64,000 nucleotides of DNA from Sphingomonadales bacterium (GTDB lineage: Bacteria > Pseudomonadota > Alphaproteobacteria > Sphingomonadales > Sphingomonadaceae): contig JANYGX010000007.1 of the NCBI GenBank assembly GCA_025362295.1, positions 62,001 to 126,000 of the forward strand, written 5' to 3'. The notes beneath the pieces are model-generated. The model was not told the DNA's origin. It did no database searches and worked only from the letters and a program-made list of their open reading frames with translations. Each line of letters opens with the position of its first letter. Positions within the stretch are counted from its first letter, which is position 1. A program made the translations under genes and the position numbers. This document shows positions 16,861 to 25,294 of the stretch, piece by piece.

Positions 16861-17429
16861 AACTGTGTTCCGATGGAAATTTTAAGGCGCATAAGGGCCA
16901 GTCGTATACGTGATTTGACCGTGCCGAGCGGCAGGCCGGTTTCAAGCGCTATATCACTGTGAGACTTTTCTTCAAAAAAAGCTTTCATAATCATGCTGCG
17001 CTGTTCAGGGGGCAACATAGCCAGCGATGTATTAACACTATGCGCTTCTGTGGCCTCGATCATGCACAAGTCTGCCGGCTTTTCCGGCTCCTGCAATATC
17101 TCGAAATCTTCCGGCTTCAGAGCCGGGCGATTTTCCTTGCGCAGCAGGTCGATCCTTTTGTTACGTAAAATTGTAAACAGCCAGGTGGAGACTGAGGCTT
17201 TGTCCACATCAAAACTTGCTGCTTTTCGCCACACTGATATCAATGTTTCCTGCACAAGCTCTTCTGCCGTTTCAGGCGTCAAGCGCTGTTTCAGGCACCA
17301 TGAACGCAGCCGTGGGGCATAATAGCCATAAAGCATCTCAAAAGCCTTGCGGTCGGCATTGGCGGCGATGGCTTTCACATGACTGGCCATGATATCGGAG
17401 GAGGTTAAATTTGGAACTTCAGAATGCAT
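16857..17429 (-). CDS. rpoE: ECF sigma factor, RpoE/ECF11-like
   Basis: Alternative sigma factor partnered with ChrR. Sigma2 covers FEMLYGYYAPRLRSW to VQETLISVWRKAASFD, with STWLFTILRNKRIDLLRK for -10 recognition. Sigma4 has LPPEQRSMIMKAFFEE and HSDIALETGLPLGTVKSRIRLAL. The ORF is open to 17615, but the first 60 or so residues look unlike any sigma factor. I prefer ATG 17429 (190 residues); ATG 17390 is also possible. It is expected to activate its own operon; I could not find a convincing ECF11 promoter. Confidence 0.85.
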   Translation of the reverse strand: MHSEVPNLTSSDIMASHVKAIAANADRKAFEMLYGYYAPRLRSWCLKQRLTPETAEELVQETLISVWRKAASFDVDKASVSTWLFTILRNKRIDLLRKENRPALKPEDFEILQEPEKPADLCMIEATEAHSVNTSLAMLPPEQRSMIMKAFFEEKSHSDIALETGLPLGTVKSRIRLALMRLKISIGTQL

Positions 17430-17686
17430 GGCTGTGTATGGCATAGATAAAGCTGCAAAAGGGATATGTTTTTTGGCAGAAAAACCCATGTCTGTGTCAA
17501 CTGACCTGACCCGAGTGGGTTCCGGTTTTTCAAAAGTCCGATGCCGGAGTTTATCTATCATTGTATACGGAAATCCATTGTTTTCAGCTCGTTGTGAATG
17601 TGTGGTGTGAAACATAGTGCGTCCGCTTATGTAATCTTTAAAATGTATACGGAGCTTTCCTCACTCTGGATGTTGCCGGGCTTGGT

Positions 17687-18160
17687 TCATTCCCGGTTGT
17701 CACGGTTGGTCTCAAGGGTTTGTTTGGTTGGTTTACCGTCCCGCCTGCCCAGCGAGTCATAATTGCCGCCTGGAATCGATGTGCGCGGGTCGGCATCCTC
17801 AAACATCTTTCGCGCAACCACTTCAGGGTCTTTAAAGCTTTTATCATGCCTGAGTTTTTCACCCCACATGTTTTCAGCTGTTTTGTCGCCAATTTCACCA
17901 AGGGTCATACCTTTGAACTGCCCACCAAACGGCGAATGGTCCCGCTCAAGTTTATAGGTGTCGGCCCGGTCCTGCTTGGCGCACACCACCACTTCATCAG
18001 GCGCGGTGGCTTTTGGGCAGGGTTTATAGTGGGGCACAGCGTCGACCACCTGAATTCTGCTTTGCGCTCTGGCCATGATATCTTCAGCGGTTTGGGCCGG
18101 GCAAAGGGGAATCGGCCACACCGATGCTATCGCCACCATGCACACGAGATGTTTCCACAC
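17687..18160 (-). CDS. Exported hypothetical protein
   Basis: A 157-residue protein starting at GTG with GAAGG upstream. The N-terminal hydrophobic stretch (HLVCMVAIASVW to PAQTAED) is a signal peptide. The mature part contains PHYKPCPKATAPDEVVVCAKQ, a two-cysteine motif seen in small secreted alphaproteobacterial proteins, probably a disulfide. The rest is hydrophilic and charged. Function unknown. It follows the MATE gene by 52 bp and may be in its transcript. Confidence 0.7.
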   Translation of the reverse strand: MWKHLVCMVAIASVWPIPLCPAQTAEDIMARAQSRIQVVDAVPHYKPCPKATAPDEVVVCAKQDRADTYKLERDHSPFGGQFKGMTLGEIGDKTAENMWGEKLRHDKSFKDPEVVARKMFEDADPRTSIPGGNYDSLGRRDGKPTKQTLETNRDNRE

Positions 18161-18212
18161 CGACTTTGACCTTCACTTAATATATGATTTCAATGTTCTA
18201 TTGGAATGTGTC

Positions 18213-19580
18213 TTAAGCAAGTCTTTCGGCGTCAAAACCGGCCCTCAAGGCCGGCGGGTCGTCACACACCCACCAGAAACGGGATGCCATTAGGCAGAAT
18301 GTTGTGACCATACCAGCACCCATGCCCCAGCCGATTCCAGCGGCTCCCATATGGAAGACATAAACGCCCACCCACACGCAGGCGATCATCATCAGGCAGT
18401 AGCCCAAAATCTGCACAGCCGCCGCCACCACCTGATCGCCAGCCGCACGGAGCGCATAAAGCAGCACAAACTGGCTGCCATCGAAAATCATGAATGGAGC
18501 GATGATGGTCATCATCCGCACGGCAACCTGTTGCTGCTGAGGGTCTTTTGAGAGCACCTCAAACAGCCAGTGCGGCTGCTGCAGAAAAACTATTATGATT
18601 GGGAGAAGTGTCGCCGCAGTGAGCGCACTCGCAATCCAGCCACGATTGGCCACAGCTTTTTTGTCTCCGGCACCCACCGCTAGGCTGATACGCACCGATA
18701 CCGCGCTGGCGACACCAAGCGAAATCGAGGGGCCAGCGATCAATACGGCCATAACATCCTGATACGCAGCTGCTGCGGCAATGCTGATCGTGCCAGCGAT
18801 TGCTGTAAGCACTGAGAAGCCAGCGTTTTCAAGGCCACCGGCGATGGCTGGAGCGAGGCCAAAACGACGCATGGCGGCACCCTCTTTCCAGGCGTGTGTG
18901 AACGACCAGTGGATACCAAAGCGGGCCTTGTCTTTCAGCCGTGCTACAGCCCATATGAGCAGTATCACAACCAACGTATCCGACAGCACTGTACCAAGAG
19001 CTGCCCCAGACGCGCCCATCGCTGACCAGCCAAATTTGCCAAATATAAAAATCGCATTGAGTGCCACATTGACAGGAAGCGCTATGAACGAAATGACCAT
19101 GGCAATTTTTGGCCGACTGATGCCTTGCAGGAAGGCCGATATAGCGATCAGCATGAACTGCGGCACGGAGAGCCATGCAATTACCCTGGCGAAGCGCACA
19201 CCACCCTCAATAACACTATGCGGCTGGTGTGCCAGCACCAGCACAGGCTGCGTGAGAAACACAAGCATGGCCATATTGATGATGCCAAGCAACACAGCAA
19301 ACAGCAGCCCTTGCATCAGCACCTTGCCGCAGCCCTGTTCGTTGCCAGCACCCACAGCGCGCGCTGTATACACACTGATACCAGAGAGAAAACCCATGCC
19401 CACCATCATGGTGATCCAAGTGAGAATGCGGCCTGCCCCCATGTAGGCAAGTTCATTTGGTCCCGCATGGCCAACCATGGCGGTATCAATGAAATTGAGC
19501 GCTATCCATTGCAGATTGCTCATGGCCGCTGGCCATGCCAGTTTGATAAGGGCGCGCAGTTCTGTGCGGGTGTTGGACAT
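18213..19580 (-). CDS. MATE-family efflux transporter
   Basis: A 455-residue inner-membrane antiporter of the multidrug and toxin extrusion family, with about twelve predicted helices in two homologous halves. Conserved features include LAWPAAMSNLQW and FIDTAMVGHAG in the first helices and ISLGVASAVSVRI in the second half. It probably exports cationic drugs or metabolites using H+ or Na+; substrate not predictable. A 43-bp palindrome lies 25 bp upstream of the start, a likely regulatory site. Confidence 0.93.
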   Translation of the reverse strand: MSNTRTELRALIKLAWPAAMSNLQWIALNFIDTAMVGHAGPNELAYMGAGRILTWITMMVGMGFLSGISVYTARAVGAGNEQGCGKVLMQGLLFAVLLGIINMAMLVFLTQPVLVLAHQPHSVIEGGVRFARVIAWLSVPQFMLIAISAFLQGISRPKIAMVISFIALPVNVALNAIFIFGKFGWSAMGASGAALGTVLSDTLVVILLIWAVARLKDKARFGIHWSFTHAWKEGAAMRRFGLAPAIAGGLENAGFSVLTAIAGTISIAAAAAYQDVMAVLIAGPSISLGVASAVSVRISLAVGAGDKKAVANRGWIASALTAATLLPIIIVFLQQPHWLFEVLSKDPQQQQVAVRMMTIIAPFMIFDGSQFVLLYALRAAGDQVVAAAVQILGYCLMMIACVWVGVYVFHMGAAGIGWGMGAGMVTTFCLMASRFWWVCDDPPALRAGFDAERLA

Positions 19581-19604
19581 GATATTGTTCTTTGAGGATT
19601 AAGA

Positions 19605-19647
19605 TATAGTGAAAATCATATAAATTGATTATATGATTTTCACTATA
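19605..19647. promoter_or_regulatory. 43-bp palindrome upstream of the MATE gene
   Basis: Two perfect 19-base arms (TATAGTGAAAATCATATAA and its reverse complement) flank ATTGA. It lies 25-67 bp upstream of the MATE gene on the minus strand. Either a two-site operator for a dimeric repressor (MarR- or TetR-like control is usual for pumps) or an RNA hairpin in the leader. No regulator gene is adjacent. Confidence 0.6.
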
Positions 19648-19671
19648 GTTCATTGTTATCGTTCGCCTTGT

Positions 19672-19700
19672 CCCCATAAAATGATGCTCATTTTATGGGG
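19672..19700. repeat. Perfect hairpin CCCCATAAAATGA
   Basis: 13-base arms CCCCATAAAATGA and TCATTTTATGGGG around TGC. It lies between rnd (ending 19781) and the MATE gene, both on the minus strand, with CGCTATAGCG at 19705-19714 next to it. It could end rnd transcription, although the T-run is inside the stem rather than after it. Confidence 0.5.
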
Positions 19701-19727
19701 GGCTCGCTATAGCGTCGAAATATATTG

Positions 19728-19752
19728 TCATTCCGGCTCAAGGCCGAAATGA
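19728..19752. repeat. TCATTCCGGC-type palindromic repeat
   Basis: 10-base arms TCATTCCGGC and GCCGAAATGA with one mismatch around TCAAG. It resembles the GTCATCCCGG-type palindromes often seen between alphaproteobacterial genes; a similar copy lies at 60105-60135. Position just after rnd suggests a role in 3'-end formation or mRNA stability. Confidence 0.5.
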
Positions 19753-19780
19753 AATATTAACAATTAAAATTATACCAGCT

Positions 19781-20932
19781 TCATTCGCCAATCACCAGTT
19801 TGCCTTCATGAATTCGAAACGACAACTTGCCCTCAACCAGTTCAACCGCTTGCTTGCCAAACAAAGCGTAGCGCCAGGTGCCGAGCAGCGGTAGATCGCG
19901 CTCACCTGCCACCAGCCGATCGAGCTCGTCACTGCGGCAGACAATGCGCGGTGCCACATCCGCATCTTCACAACATATTTTCAAAAGCAGTTTCAGGAGA
20001 TCGGCGACCAGCCGCTGGTTCTTGTCAAGCCGTGGGCCAGTGCCGCGTTCGGGTGCAAGTTCGCCTGGCAACGGTTCTGCGGCTGTCAAACTGTTCATCA
20101 AACGTATGCCAATATCGTTGGTGGCCCAACGCTCGCTCAAACCGCGCACCTTTGCCAAATCTTTTTGTGACTTCGGCGGATGGCTGGCAATGTCGGCCAG
20201 TGTCTCATCTTTGACAATCCGTCCGCGCGGCACGTCCTTGTCGATAGCCTCGCGCTCCCGCCATGCCGCCAATGCCCGCAAGCGGCCCAGCACTTTGAGA
20301 TCACGGCTAGGGAGTTTCAGCCGCTGCCAGGCATCTTCCGGCCTGGTGATGTAATGCTCACGCTCGGTTAGCCGTGCCATTTCATCATCAAGCCAAGTGC
20401 CGCGATTTTTTTTCTCCAACAGGCCTCTGATTTTGTCGTAGGCGACCGCCAGATGTGTGACATCGCCAATGGCATAATCGAGTTGGCGTTGATCCAGCGG
20501 GCGGCGAGACCAGTCAGTGAAGCGCGCACCCTTGTCAATCTGCTTGCCAAGCAGGGTTCCAATGAGGTTCTGATAGCTCACCTGCTCGCCAAGCCCGAGC
20601 GCCATGCCAGCCACCTGGGTATCGAACACCGGCTTGGGTGTGGCGCCCATTTTATTCACAATGATCTCGATATCCTGACCACCGGCATGAAAGACCTTGA
20701 GCAGACTTTCATCGGCAAAAAGCATGAGCAGCGGTGCAAGGTCCAAACCATCCGCCAGCGGATCAACAATCGCAGCGGTTTCTGGTGTTGCCAGCTGGAT
20801 CAGGCAGAGCTGCGAATAATATGTATTTTCGCGCATAAATTCAAAATCAACACACAAAAATGGTGCAAATTTTATAGCGTTGCAATATTCAGCCAAAGCT
20901 GCGGTGGTGGTGATAAAATTATATGTGTCCAT
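19781..20932 (-). CDS. rnd: Ribonuclease D
   Basis: 3'-5' exoribonuclease for tRNA 3' maturation. The 383-residue protein has the DEDDy exonuclease motifs: CVDFEFMRE, FHAGGQDIEI and DYAIGDVTHL with the following tyrosine. It also has an HRDC domain around RDLKVLGRLRALAAWRE. ATG 20932 gives the expected start; the longer frame to 20995 looks like spurious extension. It stands alone on the minus strand, with hairpins on its 3' side. Confidence 0.95.
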   Translation of the reverse strand: MDTYNFITTTAALAEYCNAIKFAPFLCVDFEFMRENTYYSQLCLIQLATPETAAIVDPLADGLDLAPLLMLFADESLLKVFHAGGQDIEIIVNKMGATPKPVFDTQVAGMALGLGEQVSYQNLIGTLLGKQIDKGARFTDWSRRPLDQRQLDYAIGDVTHLAVAYDKIRGLLEKKNRGTWLDDEMARLTEREHYITRPEDAWQRLKLPSRDLKVLGRLRALAAWREREAIDKDVPRGRIVKDETLADIASHPPKSQKDLAKVRGLSERWATNDIGIRLMNSLTAAEPLPGELAPERGTGPRLDKNQRLVADLLKLLLKICCEDADVAPRIVCRSDELDRLVAGERDLPLLGTWRYALFGKQAVELVEGKLSFRIHEGKLVIGE

Positions 20933-21145
20933 TCCCAATGCCTTAGGGCAAAGGCAGGTGTTTGACCAGTGCTGGATATTTATCTTCGAAACCAATTAAC
21001 ATTTTATCGGCGTAGCCAAGTGCTGTAATCATTGCGGTCTGCTTATGTTTGTAAACAGAAACAAAAAGGGTCAGGCACCGCAGCAATAAGTTCCGGCGCA
21101 ATTATAAAAGCAGATTTGATGGCCTGTTAGAAAAAAGTAATGCGT
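20933..21145. other. Gap upstream of rnd
   Basis: Only a short minus-strand frame is visible, ending just before rnd. From an internal ATG it reads MITALGYADKMLIGF and then DKYPALVKHLPLP, about 29 codons. It may be a gene remnant or chance. No hairpin or tRNA was seen. Confidence 0.3.
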
Positions 21146-22072
21146 TTAATGTGCAATCAAACAAGCCTGACCTTGCTGTTTGAGATTAGCGCAAATTCCA
21201 TCCGCATCCGCCCGGCTTACCGGACCCACACGAAGGCGGATTTTGCTGGGGCCAGCAGTCTGAAAATTATGCCCAAGACCTTTGAGTTCGCTATAGTCGG
21301 CTGATGCTTTGCCCCAGGCAGCATCCGCTCGATCGCGGGTTGAGAACGCACCAAGCTGCAAATAAACCCCACCGGACACCTTGACTTTGGCAGGCTCTGG
21401 TGGTGCGGCCTCCGTGGCCGTTTCAACCGGTTCAGGTTCGACGGCTTTTGACGGTTTAACCTTTACAGTTTTGGGGGTCACGGCCTTAGGTTCTGCGACT
21501 GTTTTTTCCTCAACGGGTGCCAGTGCTGGCACAGTGGCTACGGCAACCTGAACCGGCGGTACAATTTTTGTCGATGGCGGTTTGACGGCCACGGGATGAG
21601 GCATGGGCTGTTCAGCCGGTTGGCCCAGCTTTGTTGGCTCTGCTCTGGTTTCGCCACTGGCGACATTATACGCTTGTAAATCCTGATTGGGCACCTTCAT
21701 GCCACCTGGATCGCCCGGTTGTACCTTGATCGGCCCCTTGGGGGCTTCGATCAATGGCAGTTTTGATGGATCGATGTTGGCCGCCAGCTGGTCTTGCCCG
21801 GCGTTGCGGCTACCCACATGCTTGTAAATGAAAAAAACACTCAGACCCAGAAGTAGTAAAAACGCTGCAAGCCCGCCCATCAGCCAGCTGCGCGGCACCA
21901 GTCGCTCTTCCTCATCATCGTAACTGTCCGGAGCCCCCTCCAGCCACGGCAGGCTTTTGTCGGTGTTCATGTCATGTGGCACACCCTGTGTGTGCATGGT
22001 TGCACCGGTATCGGTGACGATCTGCGTGGTGTCGTCCGGGCCTATTGAAGCCCCAAAGCGTTTGCGTGCCAT
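21146..22072 (-). CDS. SPOR-domain membrane protein
   Basis: A 308-residue bitopic protein: cytoplasmic N-terminus, one membrane helix near residues 63-83 (LMGGLAAFLLLLGLSVFF), a long Pro/Lys/Glu-rich periplasmic linker, and a C-terminal SPOR domain from about 232 (VYLQLGAFSTRDRADAAW). SPOR domains bind denuded glycan strands at division septa, so a division or peptidoglycan role is likely. It starts one base after the argS stop, the standard alphaproteobacterial order, and is surely cotranscribed with argS. Confidence 0.88.
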   Translation of the reverse strand: MARKRFGASIGPDDTTQIVTDTGATMHTQGVPHDMNTDKSLPWLEGAPDSYDDEEERLVPRSWLMGGLAAFLLLLGLSVFFIYKHVGSRNAGQDQLAANIDPSKLPLIEAPKGPIKVQPGDPGGMKVPNQDLQAYNVASGETRAEPTKLGQPAEQPMPHPVAVKPPSTKIVPPVQVAVATVPALAPVEEKTVAEPKAVTPKTVKVKPSKAVEPEPVETATEAAPPEPAKVKVSGGVYLQLGAFSTRDRADAAWGKASADYSELKGLGHNFQTAGPSKIRLRVGPVSRADADGICANLKQQGQACLIAH

Positions 22073-22073
22073 G

Positions 22074-23822
22074 TTACATCTCCTCCAAAGGCTCTATGCC
22101 CATCAAAGCCAAACCATTGCCTATAACCTGTTTCACTGCCGCAAGCAAAACCGCGCGGGCTGTTGTCAATGGTACATTATCCGCTAGCAAAAAACGCAAA
22201 CTCGGATCATCATTGCCCAAATTCCAGTGACCATGCAGCGCGCCCGCTACAGCCGACAGGAAAAATGCAATGCGGTGTGGCTCACGGGCCACTGCGGCAG
22301 TTTCCACAACACGGGGCCATTCGGCAATCTGGCGCATCAGGGCGATCTCCTCGGGCCGGTTCAACAGCGCCAGCGTTTCAAGCGGTGGCACTGTTATCGT
22401 TACCGCGACGTTAGGATCAATGTCTTGCGCTTTCCTTAACGCCGAACATATTCGCGCATGGGCGTATTGCACATAAAACACGGGATTATCGCGGCTTTGC
22501 TCTAAAACTTTGGCAAAATCGAAATCCAGCTGGCTGTCTGCCTTGCGCGTCAGCATGATGAAGCGGACAACACCGGCCCCAACCTCCTCGACCACTTCCG
22601 CCAGTGTTATAAAATTGCCAGACCGCTTCGACATTTTCACCGGCTCGCCATTGCGCAGCAGATGCACCATCTGCACCATTGGGATATCGAACGGCATGGC
22701 CTTGTCTGTGAGTGCTGCCACGGCGGCCTTTATGCGTTTGACGGTGCCCACATGGTCAGCCCCCCAAATGTTGATCAGCGCATCAGAGCGGCTGGCCTTG
22801 TCGTAGTGGTAGGCAATATCATTAGCAAAATATGTCCAATCGCCACTGGCTTTTTTAAGCGGCCGGTCGCTATCATCACCAAACTGGCTGGCCCGGAACA
22901 GCAGCAGTGGTCGTTGTTCCCAGGTGTCATCCGCGTGGCCGCGCGGCGCATCCAGCACGCCAGTGTAAACCAGCCCGCGCGTGTTGAGCGCCGCCAGCAT
23001 ATCGTTCACCCGGCCAGCATCCTGCACTGCCTGCTCGGACGAAAACAGATCGTGATGAATGCCAAGGAGCGCTAGGTCTGCCTTGATCAGCGCCAGCATG
23101 GCATCGACGGCCGCCCGTTTGAACAACCGTAACCAATCGGCTTCCGGTGCTGCGGCATAAACATCACCGTGCTGTTTGGCCAGTGCCTGCCCAACCGGCA
23201 CCAGATACTCCCCCGGATAAAGCCCCTCAGAGATATCACCAATGGCCTCACCCAAGGCCTCGCGGTAGCGCATGTGCACCGAACGTGCCAGCACATCGAC
23301 CTGACCACCGGCGTCATTCACGTAATATTCCCTCGTGACGGCATAGCCTGCCTTTGCCAGAATATTGGCCAGCACATCGCCCACCACAGCGCCGCGACAA
23401 TGGCCCATGTGCATGGGGCCTGTGGGGTTAGCCGAGACATATTCAACATTGATGCGGGTATTGTCCCCCAGGCTTGAGCGGCCATAATCTATTCCGGCTG
23501 CAAGGATGATGCCAAGCTGCTGTTGCCAAGTGTTGGCATCCAGCGTGATGTTGATAAAGCCCGGCCCGGCAACGGCAACCTCTGCCACGCTAGGTATCAA
23601 GCGCAATTCAGCGGCCACCAGTTCCGCAATCGCCCTCGGGGCTTTGCCAGTGGGCTTTGCCAGCACCATCGCCACATTGGTTGCCAGATCGCCATGGCTC
23701 GCCTCGCGCGGCGGCTCGACGGTGATGTGCGATGTATTGAGGTCGTGGGGCAGCTCGCCCCTCGCACCGAGCCGACGGATAATATCAAGAATAAGCGTAT
23801 GATAGTGATTAAACAGGTTCAT
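22074..23822 (-). CDS. argS: Arginyl-tRNA synthetase
   Basis: Class I aminoacyl-tRNA synthetase charging tRNA-Arg, 582 residues. The HIGH-type motif is ANPTGPMHMGHCRG near residue 131, and KMSKRSGNF serves as the KMSKS motif. The N-terminal additional domain and the C-terminal DALR anticodon-binding domain (YVQYAHARICSALRKA onward) are complete. The SPOR gene follows immediately, and proC ends 53 bp upstream. Confidence 0.97.
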   Translation of the reverse strand: MNLFNHYHTLILDIIRRLGARGELPHDLNTSHITVEPPREASHGDLATNVAMVLAKPTGKAPRAIAELVAAELRLIPSVAEVAVAGPGFINITLDANTWQQQLGIILAAGIDYGRSSLGDNTRINVEYVSANPTGPMHMGHCRGAVVGDVLANILAKAGYAVTREYYVNDAGGQVDVLARSVHMRYREALGEAIGDISEGLYPGEYLVPVGQALAKQHGDVYAAAPEADWLRLFKRAAVDAMLALIKADLALLGIHHDLFSSEQAVQDAGRVNDMLAALNTRGLVYTGVLDAPRGHADDTWEQRPLLLFRASQFGDDSDRPLKKASGDWTYFANDIAYHYDKASRSDALINIWGADHVGTVKRIKAAVAALTDKAMPFDIPMVQMVHLLRNGEPVKMSKRSGNFITLAEVVEEVGAGVVRFIMLTRKADSQLDFDFAKVLEQSRDNPVFYVQYAHARICSALRKAQDIDPNVAVTITVPPLETLALLNRPEEIALMRQIAEWPRVVETAAVAREPHRIAFFLSAVAGALHGHWNLGNDDPSLRFLLADNVPLTTARAVLLAAVKQVIGNGLALMGIEPLEEM

Positions 23823-23875
23823 CCAGCTTTGTTGCGGTGCGGCGAGAGGTTTGTCAAAGGTTATTGGCAGAAACC

Positions 23876-24682
23876 CTAACCTGCCAGCTCCCGCGCACGC
23901 TTTGCGGCGGCTGCAAGCGTTTGCCTCATGAGGGCACCCAGTTGGGGCATGAGCACATCGAGTGCTGCTTCCGTGGTGCCACCAGGGCTCGTAACGCGCT
24001 GGCGCAAGGTACTAACATCGACTGTCGTGCCAAGGGCGAGTGCACTGCTACCGGCCACAGTTTCCAAAGCCAACAGGCGAGAAAGTTCAGCCGACAGGCC
24101 AAGTTGCACTCCGGCATTTTCGAGGCACTCGATGAAATGAAATATATAAGCCGGACCAGAGCCGGAGAGCGCCGTAACAGCCGCCAGCTGGTCCTCGGAT
24201 TCCAGCCAGACGACTTTACCAATGGCACTCATAAGGTCATCAACGGTGCTGCGTGCAACAACACCAACGCTCTCCGGCGCATAGCAAGCCGTGATGCCGC
24301 AACCAATCGTGGCAGGCAGGTTTGGCATGGCGCGGGTGCACAAGGGGTGGCTATCAAAAGCCGCGCTGAGTGTGGCCAGAGTGGTGCCCGCAGCAATCGA
24401 CACTATCATGGTGTCAGGTCCAACAAAGGCTTTTAATCCGCCAAGCGCAGAGGCCATCGTCTGCGGTTTGACCGCAAGTATGATAATATCCGTGGTATAA
24501 ATATTGTCAGGCAGTGTTGTTGATAGAATGCAGCCTTTTTGGACATACTCCTGAACCACTGCCGACGGATTTGGCTCGACGATATGAATGGACCGGGCAT
24601 GAATACCCTTGTCCAGCCAGCCACCCACTAAGCTTGCACCCATGTTGCCACAGCCGATCAGCAAAATGGTGCTAGGCTTCAC
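23876..24682 (-). CDS. proC: Pyrroline-5-carboxylate reductase
   Basis: Last step of proline synthesis, NADPH-dependent. The Rossmann motif ILLIGCGNMGASL is at the N-terminus and the C-terminal dimer domain contains ALSGSGPAYIFHFIE and LRQRVTSPGGTTEAAL, the family signature. I chose GTG 24682 (268 residues); the ORF extends to 24793, but that segment overlaps ybjN in another frame. The 11-bp overlap with the ybjN end suggests translational coupling. Confidence 0.94.
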   Translation of the reverse strand: MKPSTILLIGCGNMGASLVGGWLDKGIHARSIHIVEPNPSAVVQEYVQKGCILSTTLPDNIYTTDIIILAVKPQTMASALGGLKAFVGPDTMIVSIAAGTTLATLSAAFDSHPLCTRAMPNLPATIGCGITACYAPESVGVVARSTVDDLMSAIGKVVWLESEDQLAAVTALSGSGPAYIFHFIECLENAGVQLGLSAELSRLLALETVAGSSALALGTTVDVSTLRQRVTSPGGTTEAALDVLMPQLGALMRQTLAAAAKRARELAG

Positions 24683-25178
24683 CCACGGTCTCCAGCATGG
24701 CCGCTTGCAGCGCATCCTGTGGTTTCTTGCCAGCCCAAAGCACAAACTGAAACACCGGATAAAATCGCTCACACTCAGCAACAGCGGCCTCAATCAGTGA
24801 TTCGGCGAGACTGCCGGCAAGGCCGGTATCCCTGTCGATCAGTGTCGCATGGCGAAACAAGATCTCGCCCGTACCCGCCCACATCTCAAAATGGCCAAGC
24901 CAGAGCCGCTCGTTGATCAGGCCAAGCGTTTCATAAATGGCAACACGGTAAAACTCGCTGACCCGAAGATCAAACAGACTGACCAACTGTAAGCTGCTCT
25001 CATCCTCACGCCAGACCAGCCGCAGCTGATAAGTGCACCACGAGCCCTGAATTGCAGCCGTCAACTCCTCATTGCCGGAACGTTCATAAGCCCAGTCAGC
25101 ATATTGCAGTACCTGCTCGCAGACATCGAGCGGGCCACCCGCCTCCGGGGTAAAATCGTCAAAATCAACAAGTGTCAC
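24672..25178 (-). CDS. YbjN-domain protein
   Basis: A 168-residue protein of the YbjN (type III secretion chaperone-like fold) family that accompanies proC in many alphaproteobacteria. GTG start. Recognisable parts include GSWCTYQLRLVWRED, LGLINERLWLGHFEMW and FRHATLIDRD. Biochemical role unknown, possibly chaperone-like. The perfect palindrome CCTCTACATGTAGAGG (25186-25201) lies just upstream and overlaps its ribosome-binding site. Confidence 0.85.
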   Translation of the reverse strand: MTLVDFDDFTPEAGGPLDVCEQVLQYADWAYERSGNEELTAAIQGSWCTYQLRLVWREDESSLQLVSLFDLRVSEFYRVAIYETLGLINERLWLGHFEMWAGTGEILFRHATLIDRDTGLAGSLAESLIEAAVAECERFYPVFQFVLWAGKKPQDALQAAMLETVGEA

Positions 25179-25185
25179 AGTTGAG

Positions 25186-25201
25186 CCTCTACATGTAGAG
25201 G
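25186..25201. promoter_or_regulatory. 16-bp perfect palindrome before ybjN
   Basis: CCTCTACATGTAGAGG is self-complementary throughout and lies 8-23 bases upstream of the ybjN GTG on the minus strand. Its AGAGG half serves as ribosome-binding site. It could be an operator or a hairpin that hides the ribosome-binding site. Confidence 0.4.
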
Positions 25202-25294
25202 TTTATCAGCGACCTCATACTATAGCTTGTCTCATTAACCACGAGATACAGCAAGAGTCCGTGTGTGTGTTAAGTGCAAAAAAGTGTGGATAAC

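Noticed and set aside
17430-17615. N-terminal extension of the ECF sigma factor
   Set aside because: The first 60 residues match no sigma region and the sigma2 domain starts normally after ATG 17429 or 17390, so the long start is probably spurious.
18781-19446. 221-codon open frame on the plus strand
   Set aside because: It is antisense to the MATE gene; the frame stays open because of codon bias, shows no family pattern, and the MATE protein is unmistakable.
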